49,885 nt of DNA from Bacteroidota bacterium (GTDB taxonomy: Bacteria; Bacteroidota; Bacteroidia; JABDFU01), in the NCBI GenBank assembly GCA_016183775.1, contig JACPDY010000037.1:1-49885 (forward strand), in the 5' to 3' direction. Positions 7,400 through 16,631 of the stretch are shown here, piece after piece. The notes under the pieces were generated by a model that saw only the letters and a program-made list of their open reading frames with translations, was not told the DNA's origin and searched no databases. Numbering within the stretch: the first letter of the stretch is position 1; each line of letters begins with the position of its first letter. A program made the position numbers and the translations under genes.

Positions 7400-9532
7400 A
7401 TGATGAACCGGGTATTTCTGTTGTTTTTTGTTGTTATGCAGTTCAGGGCATTTTCCCAAACCCATGAGCTGGATTCATTATTGATTGTTCTAAAGTCAGC
7501 AAAGGAAGATACCTCAAAAGTAAAAACACTGCAGGCAATTGCTAATTTAAAGAACGATGAGCAAAAATACGCTGAAGCGTTAGCCTATAATATTCCTGCC
7601 AGGGATCTTGCGGAGAAATTGAAATTTAAACGGGGAATGGCAAGGGCTTACAGGAGTATAGCTTATTCATACGACTGGATGGCATATACCACAACCGGCG
7701 ATTATTCGCAAGTGGAGCCCTATTATTTAAAAGCATTAGGTGTATATAAGGAGTTGCGTGACACCAATCAAATGGCCAATGTAATGCTGCAATTGGGATA
7801 TACGCTCGATTACCAGGCCGATTATTCTTCCGCCAATAATTATTATTTCCAGGCATTACGATTTTATGAAAGCCTTAATGATTCAGATCGCATAACCAGG
7901 CTGCTCTTTCTTTTAGGTCAATCGAATAAATTTCAGAACAACTATCCAAAGGCGTTTGAATATTTATTCAGATCAGTAATAGCCGCGAAGCAAGTAAAGG
8001 ATAAGGCACAAGAGGCTGAATCGTATTTAATAATCGGGAATACACACATGCTTTCCAATAACCTTGATTCGGCTTTATTTTATCTGGATAAAACACTTGA
8101 AATGCGTTTGAAGATAGATGAAGTAAAAAATGATCTTGGAGAGATCTATTACAATATGAGTAAGGTTTATTTCAAGAAGCGCGATTATAAACAGGCTCTT
8201 GCCCTTGCCAACAAAGCGTTTGATTATTCCGACCTGCAGGAGGATACTTACCAGCAGGCCGAATTGAACGGCCATATTGGCGATTGCTATGCAATGATGA
8301 ATAACAACAGTACAGCGATTGAATATTACCTGAAGTCAATTAAGATATCACGTATTTCCGGTTCAAAGAATATTACCAATCAGCAATACCTGAACCTTAG
8401 CAAGGTGTATGAAAAGATGGGGAAAGTTGAACTTGCGTATGATTATTACAAAAGACACATCGCGCTTAAAGATAGTGTGTTCAATGACAGGAAATCAAAG
8501 GAAAGTGAGCGGGCCGAATTACAATATGTATTCGACAAGCAGCAATTGACTCAAAAGGCCGAACAGGAAAAGGCGGATGCCATTGCCGCTGAAAAACTGA
8601 ATCAACAAAAGCGTATTGCGAATATTTTTATAATAGGGTTTGTTCTCATTATATTTTTCTCGTTCTTTTTATACAGGAGCTATTCGCAAAAGAAAAAGAT
8701 CCTGGTGATTGTGAATTCACAGAATATTGAGTTAGAGGAACAGAAGGAGAGGGTACATCTTCAAAAAGCATTGTTGGAGGAAAAGAATAAGGAAATGACC
8801 GACAGTATCAATTATGCAAAAAGGATACAGAATTCTGTTTTACTTGAACCCGATGCTTTTGAAGGAAAATTTAAAGAATCATTTTTATTTTTTAAACCTA
8901 AAGATATTGTAAGTGGTGATTTTTACTGGCTGGCTGAATACGACGACTTTATTTTTTATGCTACCGTAGATTGTACAGGACATGGAGTGCCTGGTGGATT
9001 TATGAGTATGCTTGGTAATTCATTCCTCAACCAGATAATTGTAGATAAAAAAATAACCGAACCGGGAGAGATACTTGATGTGCTGCGTGTAAAAATCATT
9101 TTGGCGCTTCAACAAAAAGATGCCAAGGACGGGATGGATATAGTGCTTTGCCGGTTAAATAAAAAGAGCAATGAACTTGTTTACGCCGCGGCTAATAATC
9201 CTTTATGGTTGATGAGGAATGATGAACTCATCGAATACCCGGCCGACAAACAGCCGGTCGGATTAAGTGAAGGCAAAACAATACAGTACAGGCAGCATGT
9301 CATCCCACTTCTGCAAGGCGACAGGATATATACGTTTACAGACGGGTATGCCGATCAGTTTGGTGGTAAAAACGGGAAGAAATTCAAGAAAACAGCATTT
9401 AAAGAGCTGATAAAATCTATTTCTCAAAAGCCAATGAGTGAGCAGAAGCTGATTGTAGATAAAACCATAGAGACCTGGCGGGCGGGACACGAACAGGTAG
9501 ATGACATTACTGTTATTGGCGTTCGGGTTTAA
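7400..9532 (+). CDS. TPR-repeat SpoIIE-family PP2C phosphatase
   Basis: A 710-residue membrane-anchored serine/threonine phosphatase. A signal peptide (MMNRVFLLFFVVMQFRAFSQ) is followed by about seven TPR repeats (roughly 30-360), a transmembrane helix near 405-425, a charged coiled coil, and a SpoIIE domain from about 490 to the end. The catalytic landmarks are FKPKDIVSGDFYW, DCTGHGVPGGFMSMLG (Asp as metal ligand), KDGMDI and a final EQVDDITVIGVRV. The TPR domain probably senses a periplasmic or protein cue and the phosphatase acts in the cytoplasm on an anti-sigma-antagonist or SiaC-like protein. Two paralogues lie at 24567 and 25847. Confidence 0.93.
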   Translation: MMNRVFLLFFVVMQFRAFSQTHELDSLLIVLKSAKEDTSKVKTLQAIANLKNDEQKYAEALAYNIPARDLAEKLKFKRGMARAYRSIAYSYDWMAYTTTGDYSQVEPYYLKALGVYKELRDTNQMANVMLQLGYTLDYQADYSSANNYYFQALRFYESLNDSDRITRLLFLLGQSNKFQNNYPKAFEYLFRSVIAAKQVKDKAQEAESYLIIGNTHMLSNNLDSALFYLDKTLEMRLKIDEVKNDLGEIYYNMSKVYFKKRDYKQALALANKAFDYSDLQEDTYQQAELNGHIGDCYAMMNNNSTAIEYYLKSIKISRISGSKNITNQQYLNLSKVYEKMGKVELAYDYYKRHIALKDSVFNDRKSKESERAELQYVFDKQQLTQKAEQEKADAIAAEKLNQQKRIANIFIIGFVLIIFFSFFLYRSYSQKKKILVIVNSQNIELEEQKERVHLQKALLEEKNKEMTDSINYAKRIQNSVLLEPDAFEGKFKESFLFFKPKDIVSGDFYWLAEYDDFIFYATVDCTGHGVPGGFMSMLGNSFLNQIIVDKKITEPGEILDVLRVKIILALQQKDAKDGMDIVLCRLNKKSNELVYAAANNPLWLMRNDELIEYPADKQPVGLSEGKTIQYRQHVIPLLQGDRIYTFTDGYADQFGGKNGKKFKKTAFKELIKSISQKPMSEQKLIVDKTIETWRAGHEQVDDITVIGVRV

Positions 9533-9550
9533 TGTATTCGTGTTGAAAAT

Positions 9551-10813
9551 TCAATCGGTCCCTTTTATCATTTTTGTTTTCCTTTCGCCTGCAGAAATAA
9601 AATAGAGACCCCGGGGCAAAAATGTTAAATCAATATTTATTAATGATCTGTTTTTTATTTTATCGGTCAGTAATAGTTGCCCAAATACATTAAAAATGTT
9701 CAGCTCTTCAGTTGTATCGTCAGAAGGTATTTCAATAGTTAAAGATGATGAAGCGGGGTTGGGATATATTCTTAATTCATCTTCAGAATAACTTTTGTCT
9801 TCAATATCAGTAAGAGCCGGGCAATAACCTGATCTTAAATTTGTCGGATCGCTGCATGGATATAAATATTTACTTTCAGGAAAAAGGACTGTGGGGTTAT
9901 CAGATTGGACCAGGTTTTTAAGTCCGCCGGGCATGGTAATTTGTGCCGAACTGCCATTTCCGAGTGCAACATTTTTTCCGGTTGAGCTCCCATTGAAAGT
10001 ATAGTCACATAAAGCATCCAGTAATCTATAATAGGCATAATAGTCCAACGCGTTAAATGCACCAGAGGTATTCGGCATTCCGTGGTCTGTATTGTAAGCA
10101 TAACCCGAAATAGTATCTGACTTTATGAGAATAAAGTCTTTCTCACTCACGGAAATATTAATGTTATTAAAAATATCAATTGCCATCCGATGATCATTAA
10201 TAGCATCATCATTACAGATCTCTATTAAAAGTTTTGTGTCTGTTGGAAATGATTGCAACTCCGTTTGAGTAATATTAAATGAATACCATTGGGCAAAAGC
10301 GTATACAAAGCGACCGTTTTGTCCCCAGTTATTCTGTTTAAAGCATTGGTATGAATTGCCAAAGGCTGCGCCGCCGCCAAAGGAATAACCCAGGAATCCA
10401 ACTCTTGTGGTGTCAATTACAGTTGTATAATTTCTTGCAGCCAACCGGAATCCGTTTAACAGGTTGTCGTATCTGTTGGATATTGTTACACCAACAGTTT
10501 GATAGGGAACAAAAACAATAGCGTACCCTTTTTTGGCAACAAAGTCAAGCATGCCGGCAACACCTACGGGGTTGCTTCCTCCAAAGGCATGATTATAGAA
10601 GATGGTTGGAACTTTCGTACTGATATCAGAAGGATGATAGATGTAAATATATTTTCCGGAATAGGCAGGATTTGGTAATGAATCTATTGCAATGGTATGA
10701 GTTCCGTCAGCCCCGTAACCGCTTGTTGGTTTTGAAATATTCGGATCATTGTATTGACCGAAGCAGGCAGCGACATTTAATGCCACTGTAATTGCAATAT
10801 AAATTGTTTTCAT
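9551..10813 (-). CDS. Secreted alpha/beta hydrolase with T9SS sorting domain
   Basis: A 420-residue secreted protein with an N-terminal signal peptide ending near CFGQ. The hydrolase core has a YNHAFGGS oxyanion region (73-80) and the nucleophile elbow GYSFGGG with Ser144, similar to chlorophyllase/dienelactone-type serine hydrolases; the substrate is unknown. The last 80 residues form a type IX secretion sorting domain containing LRIYPNPASSSLTI and ending GLYFISAGERKTKMI. It follows a serine beta-lactamase-fold gene by 2 nt, in the same direction, so both are probably cotranscribed and exported together to the cell surface. Confidence 0.85.
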   Translation of the reverse strand: MKTIYIAITVALNVAACFGQYNDPNISKPTSGYGADGTHTIAIDSLPNPAYSGKYIYIYHPSDISTKVPTIFYNHAFGGSNPVGVAGMLDFVAKKGYAIVFVPYQTVGVTISNRYDNLLNGFRLAARNYTTVIDTTRVGFLGYSFGGGAAFGNSYQCFKQNNWGQNGRFVYAFAQWYSFNITQTELQSFPTDTKLLIEICNDDAINDHRMAIDIFNNINISVSEKDFILIKSDTISGYAYNTDHGMPNTSGAFNALDYYAYYRLLDALCDYTFNGSSTGKNVALGNGSSAQITMPGGLKNLVQSDNPTVLFPESKYLYPCSDPTNLRSGYCPALTDIEDKSYSEDELRIYPNPASSSLTIEIPSDDTTEELNIFNVFGQLLLTDKIKNRSLINIDLTFLPRGLYFISAGERKTKMIKGTD

Positions 10814-10815
10814 AA

Positions 10816-12126
10816 TTATTGCTTAATGATTTTCGAAACTGATACCTGTCCTTTATTGTTTTTTTGCTCCACAAAATATATTCCGCTGCTGAGTGCTGAG
10901 ATATCAAATTGATCTACATTGTTTCGTTTTAGTATTTTTTCTCCCATTAGATCATAAATAGTTATTTCATTCACGGAACTATTATTATTTGTGTAAAGGA
11001 TGTCATTTGCGGGATTTGGGTAGATCGTTACATTCGATGAATGGAGCTTGCTATCATATGTACCTGTTGTTGAATAGCACGATCTGGGAACGGTGTTTCT
11101 CACCACATCCATTATTTGAAACCAAGTTGATTCAACCACGGCGTAAAGTGAAGGCGCGACCGTATACAATACACCTGTTATACCTTTGCAGCGGTTTATC
11201 CAAAAGGATGTACCAAATGCACCGGCCCCACTAATTTGTTCCTGGTACATTTGCGTTGGGTTGTAAATATCCAGCCAGTCGCCAATGCCGTAGTATATTT
11301 CGGTGGCGCTATATGGATTGTTATTTGGGGGTGAAGTGGGGTAAGGTGAGGCTAACTGGGTAGCCGCATTCGTCTGATCTTTCCACATTTCAAGCATCCA
11401 TATACTGTCCACTACCTGAACACCGCTTTTATTTTTACCATATTTTTGAATGAACCTTGCAAATTTCATTATGTCAGATGGTGACGAACAAATACCACCT
11501 GCGATCCTTGGATTATTTGCTTTAAGACAAAATTCGGTGTTGCTTAGATCTAGTGGTTTTGCAATTTTTTTTGCAAATAATGTGTCCCAGGGTATTCCGG
11601 CAACTTGTTCGGCAATTGCACCGGCCACGTGCATAGATACACCCGTGTATTTAAATTTTGTGCCGGGTATATATATCTGCGGATCGTTTTGAATAATGCT
11701 ATCGGCGGCTTCCTGTAATGTCAGCGTACTGCTTGATTGGTAGTTTGTCGAACCATCCCAACCTGCAGTGTGAGAAAAATTTTGCCGTATCGTACTGCCT
11801 CCTTTACCGACTAAAGTTGCTTTGGGTCTGAACTTTCCTATACTATCGTCCAGATCGAATAGCCCTTCCTGTGCGAGGCGAAGTATTAATGCTCCGGAAA
11901 AAGTTTTGGTGGCGGAAGCAATTTGAGAGACCGTATTACTATCAATCCCACCCATTGCTTTGTAGTATATAAGCGTATCATAATGTCGTACGATGCATAC
12001 CGCTTTACCATGAAATGAACTTGAATTGTTGTTGAGTAAATTGTCAATAGCGGTAAAATCGTAGGTTTGTGATTGTAAAAAAGTTAAGCTGAAAATAAGC
12101 AGGATAGGAGTAAATAGTTTTTTCAT
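10816..12126 (-). CDS. Secreted serine hydrolase (beta-lactamase fold) with T9SS sorting domain
   Basis: A 436-residue protein with a signal peptide (cleavage near SLTFLQSQ). The serine beta-lactamase/transpeptidase fold is shown by SATK at 71-74 (Ser-x-x-Lys) and a KYTGVSMHVAG segment where the usual YxN is Y-T-G. The family includes class C beta-lactamases, D-aminopeptidases and esterases, so an antibiotic-resistance role should not be assumed. The C-terminus is a T9SS domain (VTIYPNPANDILY, then GIYFVEQKNNKG). It is the first gene of the pair with the alpha/beta hydrolase; a TATATTTG box lies 174 nt upstream on the same strand. Confidence 0.87.
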   Translation of the reverse strand: MKKLFTPILLIFSLTFLQSQTYDFTAIDNLLNNNSSSFHGKAVCIVRHYDTLIYYKAMGGIDSNTVSQIASATKTFSGALILRLAQEGLFDLDDSIGKFRPKATLVGKGGSTIRQNFSHTAGWDGSTNYQSSSTLTLQEAADSIIQNDPQIYIPGTKFKYTGVSMHVAGAIAEQVAGIPWDTLFAKKIAKPLDLSNTEFCLKANNPRIAGGICSSPSDIMKFARFIQKYGKNKSGVQVVDSIWMLEMWKDQTNAATQLASPYPTSPPNNNPYSATEIYYGIGDWLDIYNPTQMYQEQISGAGAFGTSFWINRCKGITGVLYTVAPSLYAVVESTWFQIMDVVRNTVPRSCYSTTGTYDSKLHSSNVTIYPNPANDILYTNNNSSVNEITIYDLMGEKILKRNNVDQFDISALSSGIYFVEQKNNKGQVSVSKIIKQ

Positions 12127-12300
12127 TTGAATTAATTTAAATGAATTGATGATGAGTAAGTGGGTTAGTCTATTTCTTAGCTAACACCGGTTGATTAGAC
12201 TCTTTTAAATTGAAAAAGTTTAATGACTTTTATACTTTATTTTTTTTCAATTAATGTGTTATAAACATCTGATATTTAATTAATTATATTATTTATGCAA

Positions 12301-12308
12301 CAAATATA
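12301..12308 (-). promoter_or_regulatory. Possible -7 box for the secreted hydrolase pair
   Basis: Minus-strand TATATTTG fits TAnnTTTG but lies 174 nt before the first start codon and in very AT-rich sequence, so the assignment is weak. Confidence 0.3.
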
Positions 12309-12501
12309 ATTAATCCTAAAGACAATATGTTTATGTGTTTATTTTCGTTTGGAATATGCCCCAACCGCTGTAATGATTGAATTTAAAGTTGAATAATGAG
12401 CAGATAGTTATGAAAAGCTTATTTTTTCAGTGAACAACCAAACATCGAAAAGCGGATCAAGTAATTTACATTCTGTCCGAATCTGGCCTGAATTTCTTTT
12501 A

Positions 12502-12519
12502 ATAACTATTTATAGTTAT
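12502..12519. promoter_or_regulatory. Perfect inverted repeat, candidate operator
   Basis: ATAACTAT (12502-12509), TT, ATAGTTAT (12512-12519) is a perfect 8-bp inverted repeat, and a third half-site TAACTAT occurs at 12534-12540. They lie 45-83 nt before the start of the 74-residue protein, where a dimeric repressor or response regulator could bind. Confidence 0.45.
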
Positions 12520-12584
12520 ACGTTACTAAGGCTTAACTATTTATTAAATTAGCGTCAGTTAATTTAAACCAAACACATTTAAAA

Positions 12585-12809
12585 ATGACTTACGACGAAT
12601 TTATATTAGAAGAGAAGCAAATCGAAACAAATCACCCTGACTTTTTTACAAATGGTAAAAAACTAGGTGATTATATTTTGATTGTTTTTAACATGCGTAC
12701 CGGGTACAAAAGACATGAATGGATCGATAAGGATGGCCTTGACGAGGAGATCAGAAATGAAGTTGAGGAGTTTATCGAACGTCTCGAGACCAGTGTACCT
12801 CAGCAGTAA
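12585..12809 (+). CDS. Small acidic hypothetical protein
   Basis: A 74-residue protein, strongly acidic at the C-terminal half (EEIRNEVEEFIERLE, probably one amphipathic helix) with a central KLGDYILIVFNMRTGY strand pair. No named family recognised. It is preceded by the ATAACTAT inverted repeats and converges on the NAD(P)-binding protein gene with about 55 nt between stops. Its independent start and lack of overlap with a larger frame support it as a real gene. Function unknown. Confidence 0.6.
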   Translation: MTYDEFILEEKQIETNHPDFFTNGKKLGDYILIVFNMRTGYKRHEWIDKDGLDEEIRNEVEEFIERLETSVPQQ

Positions 12810-12864
12810 GAGCAACCGATCTTACTATATCTGCCTTTTGGGATGGAGAAATAATCTGCATTCA

Positions 12865-13539
12865 TTATGCGGGCTGCGTAGCTGTCTTTACAATAAGGCT
12901 TCGCAGATCTTTATTCTCCATTAATTCTATTTCCGAACCATTTTTTATAATATAAAGTATCACCTTAGCCAGCTCCACTGATGTGATTACCATTGATGGC
13001 ATTAGTAGTTGGAACAAAGGAAAAACCGGTATCATCAGTTTGTTGAAGAAAGATGTATTCCTGTTCTTATGAATAGGTTTTATGCCTCCGGGCCTTACAA
13101 TAAAAAGTTTTTTAAACCCCAGTTTTTTTAATGCATTTTCCGTTTTGCCTTTAACGCGTGCAAATAAAGTGCTGCTTTTTTCTGTCGAGTCAGCCCCCAT
13201 ACCACTTAAAAACAAAAATGTAACCGCAGGATTGGCCTGCAACATAGCATTAGCCGCGGCTAAAGCATAATCGTAAGTAATAACATGATACTCTTCTTTA
13301 TTTACCTGTGATTGAGAAATACCAAGACACCATGCGCATGCATCGTGCTTTTTAAATAATTCTGATAAGTTTGAATAATCAGTAAAATTCTGGTGAAGGA
13401 CTGTTTTGATCTTGGGATGAGTGATCTCTAAAGGTTTACGGACTATAGCTGTCACTTCTTCGATCTGGTTATCTGATATGGCCTGTCGTAATACTTCTGC
13501 CCCAACCAAACCTGTGGCTCCGGTTACTATTATTTTCAT
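12865..13539 (-). CDS. NAD(P)-binding Rossmann protein (NmrA/HTATIP2-like)
   Basis: The protein starts best at the ATG giving MKIIVTGATGLVGAEV, 224 residues, because the glycine-rich TGATGLVG dinucleotide loop then begins at residue 6 as in relatives; an upstream in-frame ATG adds nine unlikely residues. The fold is an atypical short-chain dehydrogenase of the SDR_a5/HTATIP2 kind, with LSGMGADSTEKSS replacing a classical catalytic Ser and a possible later Arg-Pro-Gly motif (FIVRPGGI). Such proteins bind NADPH and act as reductases or sensors; the substrate is unknown. It is divergent from the cold-shock gene. Confidence 0.82.
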   Translation of the reverse strand: MKIIVTGATGLVGAEVLRQAISDNQIEEVTAIVRKPLEITHPKIKTVLHQNFTDYSNLSELFKKHDACAWCLGISQSQVNKEEYHVITYDYALAAANAMLQANPAVTFLFLSGMGADSTEKSSTLFARVKGKTENALKKLGFKKLFIVRPGGIKPIHKNRNTSFFNKLMIPVFPLFQLLMPSMVITSVELAKVILYIIKNGSEIELMENKDLRSLIVKTATQPA

Positions 13540-13636
13540 TTTATTGAGAATTAAAATACTTTGCAATATATAAATTTAGGGTTGTGTGGCCCTTAAAATT
13601 ATTTCAAAAGCCTGTTTTTACATTAAAAACATTCAT

Positions 13637-13644
13637 TATCTTTG
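13637..13644 (+). promoter_or_regulatory. -7 box for the cold-shock gene
   Basis: TATCTTTG matches TAnnTTTG, 41 nt before the ATG. The resulting leader is AT-rich (tttgtttggttaaac then poly-AT), as in many cold-shock genes whose mRNA is temperature sensitive. Confidence 0.5.
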
Positions 13645-13685
13645 TTTGGTTAAACAATTTATTAACTTATAATTTATTTATTACA

Positions 13686-13877
13686 ATGAAAACAGGAACC
13701 ATTAAATTCTTTAACGTGTCAAAAGGATACGGATTTGTTAAAGACGATGAAACAGGACAAGAAGTATTCGTTCATGCAACCGGCTTAATTGATCAGGTAC
13801 GTCAGGACGATAAAGTAACCTTCGAAATTGCAGAAGGAAAAAAAGGTTTAAATGCGGTTAATGTAAAAAAAGTATAA
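13686..13877 (+). CDS. Cold-shock protein (CspA family)
   Basis: The 63-residue protein MKTGTIKFFNVSKGYGFVKD starts at the ATG at 13686; the longer in-frame extension upstream is not conserved-looking and covers the promoter box. It has the RNA-binding motifs RNP1 (KGYGFVKDD) and RNP2 (VFVHATG) and is a single OB-fold nucleic-acid chaperone that melts RNA structure in the cytoplasm. Normal CspA proteins have 65-70 residues, so it is complete. It is single-gene with its own promoter box and a strong terminator at 13901. Confidence 0.95.
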   Translation: MKTGTIKFFNVSKGYGFVKDDETGQEVFVHATGLIDQVRQDDKVTFEIAEGKKGLNAVNVKKV

Positions 13878-13900
13878 TACATATAAATCTTTCTCTTCTA

Positions 13901-13931
13901 AAAAGTCTCTCAAAATTTTGAGAGACTTTTT
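13901..13931 (+). terminator. Intrinsic terminator after the cold-shock gene
   Basis: AAAAGTCTCTCAAAA (13901-13915) is the exact reverse complement of TTTTGAGAGACTTTT (13916-13930), a 15-bp perfect palindrome ending in a T-run. It can work in both directions. Confidence 0.88.
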
Positions 13932-13996
13932 AGTTTGGGCCCGATCCCGAAAAAATGTGAAGTCATTTCGGATCATATTAATTTTAACCGGATACT

Positions 13997-16264
13997 TTGA
14001 ATTTCTTCTTTAAAAACAATTACCTGTTCAGTAAACTGCTTGTGTTTGCCGTTATTATTATAACGGTTATTGCTTCATTTTTCACTGCCAATATAAAGTT
14101 TGATTACGATTTCGAAAGTTTTTTTCCTACAGATGATAAGGACCTGCAGTTTTATTTAAACTACCGCGATCAGTTTGAGTACGACAATGAATTTATTTTA
14201 GTGGGTCTTGAGAATAAGGAGGGCATTTTTAAAAAAGATTTTTTACACAAGGTAAGGTCGTTCACCGATTCGGTAAAAACGATAAAGGATGTTACCCGCG
14301 TGCTATCACCCTCCAATGCTAAGAATACAATAATTGCGCCCCTGGGAATGATCGAAGTTCCTTACCTGAATATTGATTTGCCGGATCAATACGCGAATGA
14401 TTCTGCGGGCATTTACCGATCTGAAGAATTGGTTGGGAGTTTGTTTGCCAATGACGCGAGATCGGTCGCCTTGTTCATTAAAACAAAAGAAGGTATTGCC
14501 AAAGTGGCGTCTGATACTCTGTTGTTTAAACTTGAACGGTTAATCAGGAGTTTCGGGTTCGATAAAACACATGTGGCCGGAAAAATAAAAGCGCAATATG
14601 TTTACCTCGATCAGATAAAGCGGGAGTTTATTTTATTTTTGATTACATCCTTTATATTGGTGGTGGTTTTCCTGTACATTTCATTTCGTTCGTTCTGGGG
14701 CGTTTGTATACCAATTGTTGTAGTGCTGCTGGCCATTGTATGGGTATTGGGCTTTATGGGTTTCATTCACAAGCCGCTTGACATTATGATGGTATTGCTG
14801 CCTACTATGATGTTTGTTGTTGGCATGTCGGATGTGGTGCATGTATTAACAAAGTATATGGAAGAATTGCGTAATGGAAAGGAAAAACAGGAGGCGTTTA
14901 AAAATACACTACGCGATGTCGCTTTTCCAACCTTTATCACGCTGCTTTCAACCGGGGTTGGTTTTTTGTCTTTGCTGTATTCAAGTATTAAACCTATCCG
15001 TGATTTCGGCATATTTACTTCGCTTGGTATCCTTGTTTGTTTTATCCTGGCGTTTACTTTTTTACCCGCGCTTATTCTGTTACGCAAAGAGCCAATTTTA
15101 TTTAAGGAGCGCAATGAAGATACGTTTTGGAACAAACGGTTGCATCGTTTGCTATTATGGGTTTTGTTAAATAGGGTTAAAATAATAATGGGAACTATTG
15201 TTATTGTGGTTCTTTCATTTGCAGGCATGAGCCGCATTGTGTTGAACAATAATCTTCTTGAAGATATTGTTGACAGCAATTCACTTAAACAGGATTTTTA
15301 TTTTTTCGAAAAGCATTTTTCGGGTGTGCGGCCTTTCGAAATGTCCGTTACATTAAAAGATCCCGCCAGATCAATTTTTGACATGGATGTTTTGCAGCAG
15401 CTGAATAGAGTAGAGGAGCTTCTTAAGAAAGAATATGGTGTTGGTTTTATTGTGTCGCCGGTAACTGTTGTTAAATCAATAAATAAGGCGTTAAATGGGG
15501 GTGATGCCGAAAATTATAAGTTGCCTGAGGATACAGCCGCACTTAAAGAAGTCATTCAGGCGATCAAAAAATATAAAAAGAAAGTCGAATTGAAGGTTCT
15601 CATATCGCCGGATGAGCATAACGTCCGCATAACAGGCAAGATGCACGACCTGGGAAGCGCCGCTATCCGCGAATTGGATAAAAAACTGGAACTGGCTATG
15701 CGAAAAGAAATACAACCTCGTTTGTTCAATTATAAACTTACGGGCGGTGCTGTGATGATCGACAAGAACAATGAATACCTTGTTTATAATATGCTGCAGG
15801 GCTTATTTATGTCAGTGCTGGTGGTTTCATTGATCATTGCTTTTATTTATCGTTCGTTTAAAATTGTACTTATTTCACTTATTCCGAATATTATTCCCAT
15901 GATATTAGTCGGTGGACTCATGGGTTTTGCCGGTATTGAAATGAAACTTTCGACCTCAATTATTTTTTCTATCGCTTTTGGTATTGCCACTGATGACACG
16001 ATTCATCTGCTGGCCCGTTTAAAGCTGGAGATGGATAAAGGCTATTCTTACTTATACGCTATAAAGCGTACTTATATTTCGACAGGCAAGGCGGTAGTGG
16101 TAACTTCTTTAATTCTGAGTGCAGGATTTTTAACGCTTGTGATGTCTGATTTTCAAGGCACCTTTTATTTCGGATTGCTGGTGAGTGTGATATTGCTTGT
16201 TGCGGTAATTACGGAATTGTTGCTGCTGCCTTTATTGTTGTTGTGGTTGAAGAAGGTGTCCTGA
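13997..16264 (+). CDS. RND superfamily exporter (MMPL/SSD-like)
   Basis: A 755-residue inner-membrane protein with two halves, each one N-terminal helix, a large extracytoplasmic loop and five further helices. The first half has a sterol-sensing-like block (FILFLITSFILVVVFLYISF, then VVGMSDVVHV), and the second repeats it (SIAFGIATDDTIHLLARLKL). The paired Asp residues in the middle helices match proton-relay positions of RND/MMPL exporters. The only plausible start is a TTG at 13997, since a stop lies 12 nt upstream in frame. Substrate unknown; no membrane-fusion protein gene is adjacent, so it is a stand-alone lipid/hydrophobic exporter type. Confidence 0.88.
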   Translation: MNFFFKNNYLFSKLLVFAVIIITVIASFFTANIKFDYDFESFFPTDDKDLQFYLNYRDQFEYDNEFILVGLENKEGIFKKDFLHKVRSFTDSVKTIKDVTRVLSPSNAKNTIIAPLGMIEVPYLNIDLPDQYANDSAGIYRSEELVGSLFANDARSVALFIKTKEGIAKVASDTLLFKLERLIRSFGFDKTHVAGKIKAQYVYLDQIKREFILFLITSFILVVVFLYISFRSFWGVCIPIVVVLLAIVWVLGFMGFIHKPLDIMMVLLPTMMFVVGMSDVVHVLTKYMEELRNGKEKQEAFKNTLRDVAFPTFITLLSTGVGFLSLLYSSIKPIRDFGIFTSLGILVCFILAFTFLPALILLRKEPILFKERNEDTFWNKRLHRLLLWVLLNRVKIIMGTIVIVVLSFAGMSRIVLNNNLLEDIVDSNSLKQDFYFFEKHFSGVRPFEMSVTLKDPARSIFDMDVLQQLNRVEELLKKEYGVGFIVSPVTVVKSINKALNGGDAENYKLPEDTAALKEVIQAIKKYKKKVELKVLISPDEHNVRITGKMHDLGSAAIRELDKKLELAMRKEIQPRLFNYKLTGGAVMIDKNNEYLVYNMLQGLFMSVLVVSLIIAFIYRSFKIVLISLIPNIIPMILVGGLMGFAGIEMKLSTSIIFSIAFGIATDDTIHLLARLKLEMDKGYSYLYAIKRTYISTGKAVVVTSLILSAGFLTLVMSDFQGTFYFGLLVSVILLVAVITELLLLPLLLLWLKKVS

Positions 16265-16314
16265 TTGGGGAGCCTCGTTCTATATATTTATTTGTTTCAG
16301 AGAAGCATTCAATC

Positions 16315-16631
16315 TTACTTCGAAACGAGAATTTTTTTTATCTCCGTAATTTCTCCTGTTCGTATCTCAACATAATAAATTCCTTCAGGCAGAGCGCTAA
16401 CATTTAAATTAGTTTTAGGCGTATTAATATTGTTCATTTCTATCAGCTTTTGGCCAATAGGGTTATATACCTTTACGTTATAAGTGCCCGGGTTTTTCAC
16501 TTCAATGGTTATATTTTCCCGGGTAGGGTTGGGATAAATGGCAAGAGCAATATTATTCAGGTGTTCTTTAATGCCGGTTTTTAAAGGGTCGAAGTATCGT
16601 ACTTCCATTCCATCAACAACATGGTCGGCAT
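16315..16631 (-). pseudogene. T9SS sorting domain, downstream piece of a frameshifted ELWxxDGT protein
   Basis: This is the continuation, in another frame, of the repeat protein that ends at 16632. The residues LNADHVVDGMEVRYFDP lead into IALAIYPNPTRENITIEV and GIYYVEIRTGEI, a typical type IX sorting domain. It lacks a start and signal of its own, so it is not a separate gene. The break coincides with an A6 run at 16634-16639 (T6 on the coding strand), so a one-base slip would restore the frame. It may be a real pseudogenisation, a sequencing error or a slippage site. Confidence 0.75.

Larger units (their letters stand above)
12127..12584. other. 458-bp AT-rich intergenic region between divergent genes
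   Basis: No open frame of substance is seen. It holds a TATATTTG-like -7 box on the minus strand (12301-12308) for the secreted hydrolase pair and an inverted repeat at 12502-12519 on the side of the small acidic protein gene. The rest is very AT-rich without an obvious structure. Confidence 0.6.

Noticed and set aside
10816-12126. Antibiotic-resistance beta-lactamase
   Set aside because: The SxxK motif only shows the fold; a T9SS-sorted protein with Y-T-G instead of YxN is more likely an esterase or peptidase-like enzyme, so no resistance role is claimed.
13584-13685. N-terminal extension of the cold-shock protein
   Set aside because: The extension covers the promoter box and has no family similarity; the 63-residue form starting MKTGTIKFF is the usual size.
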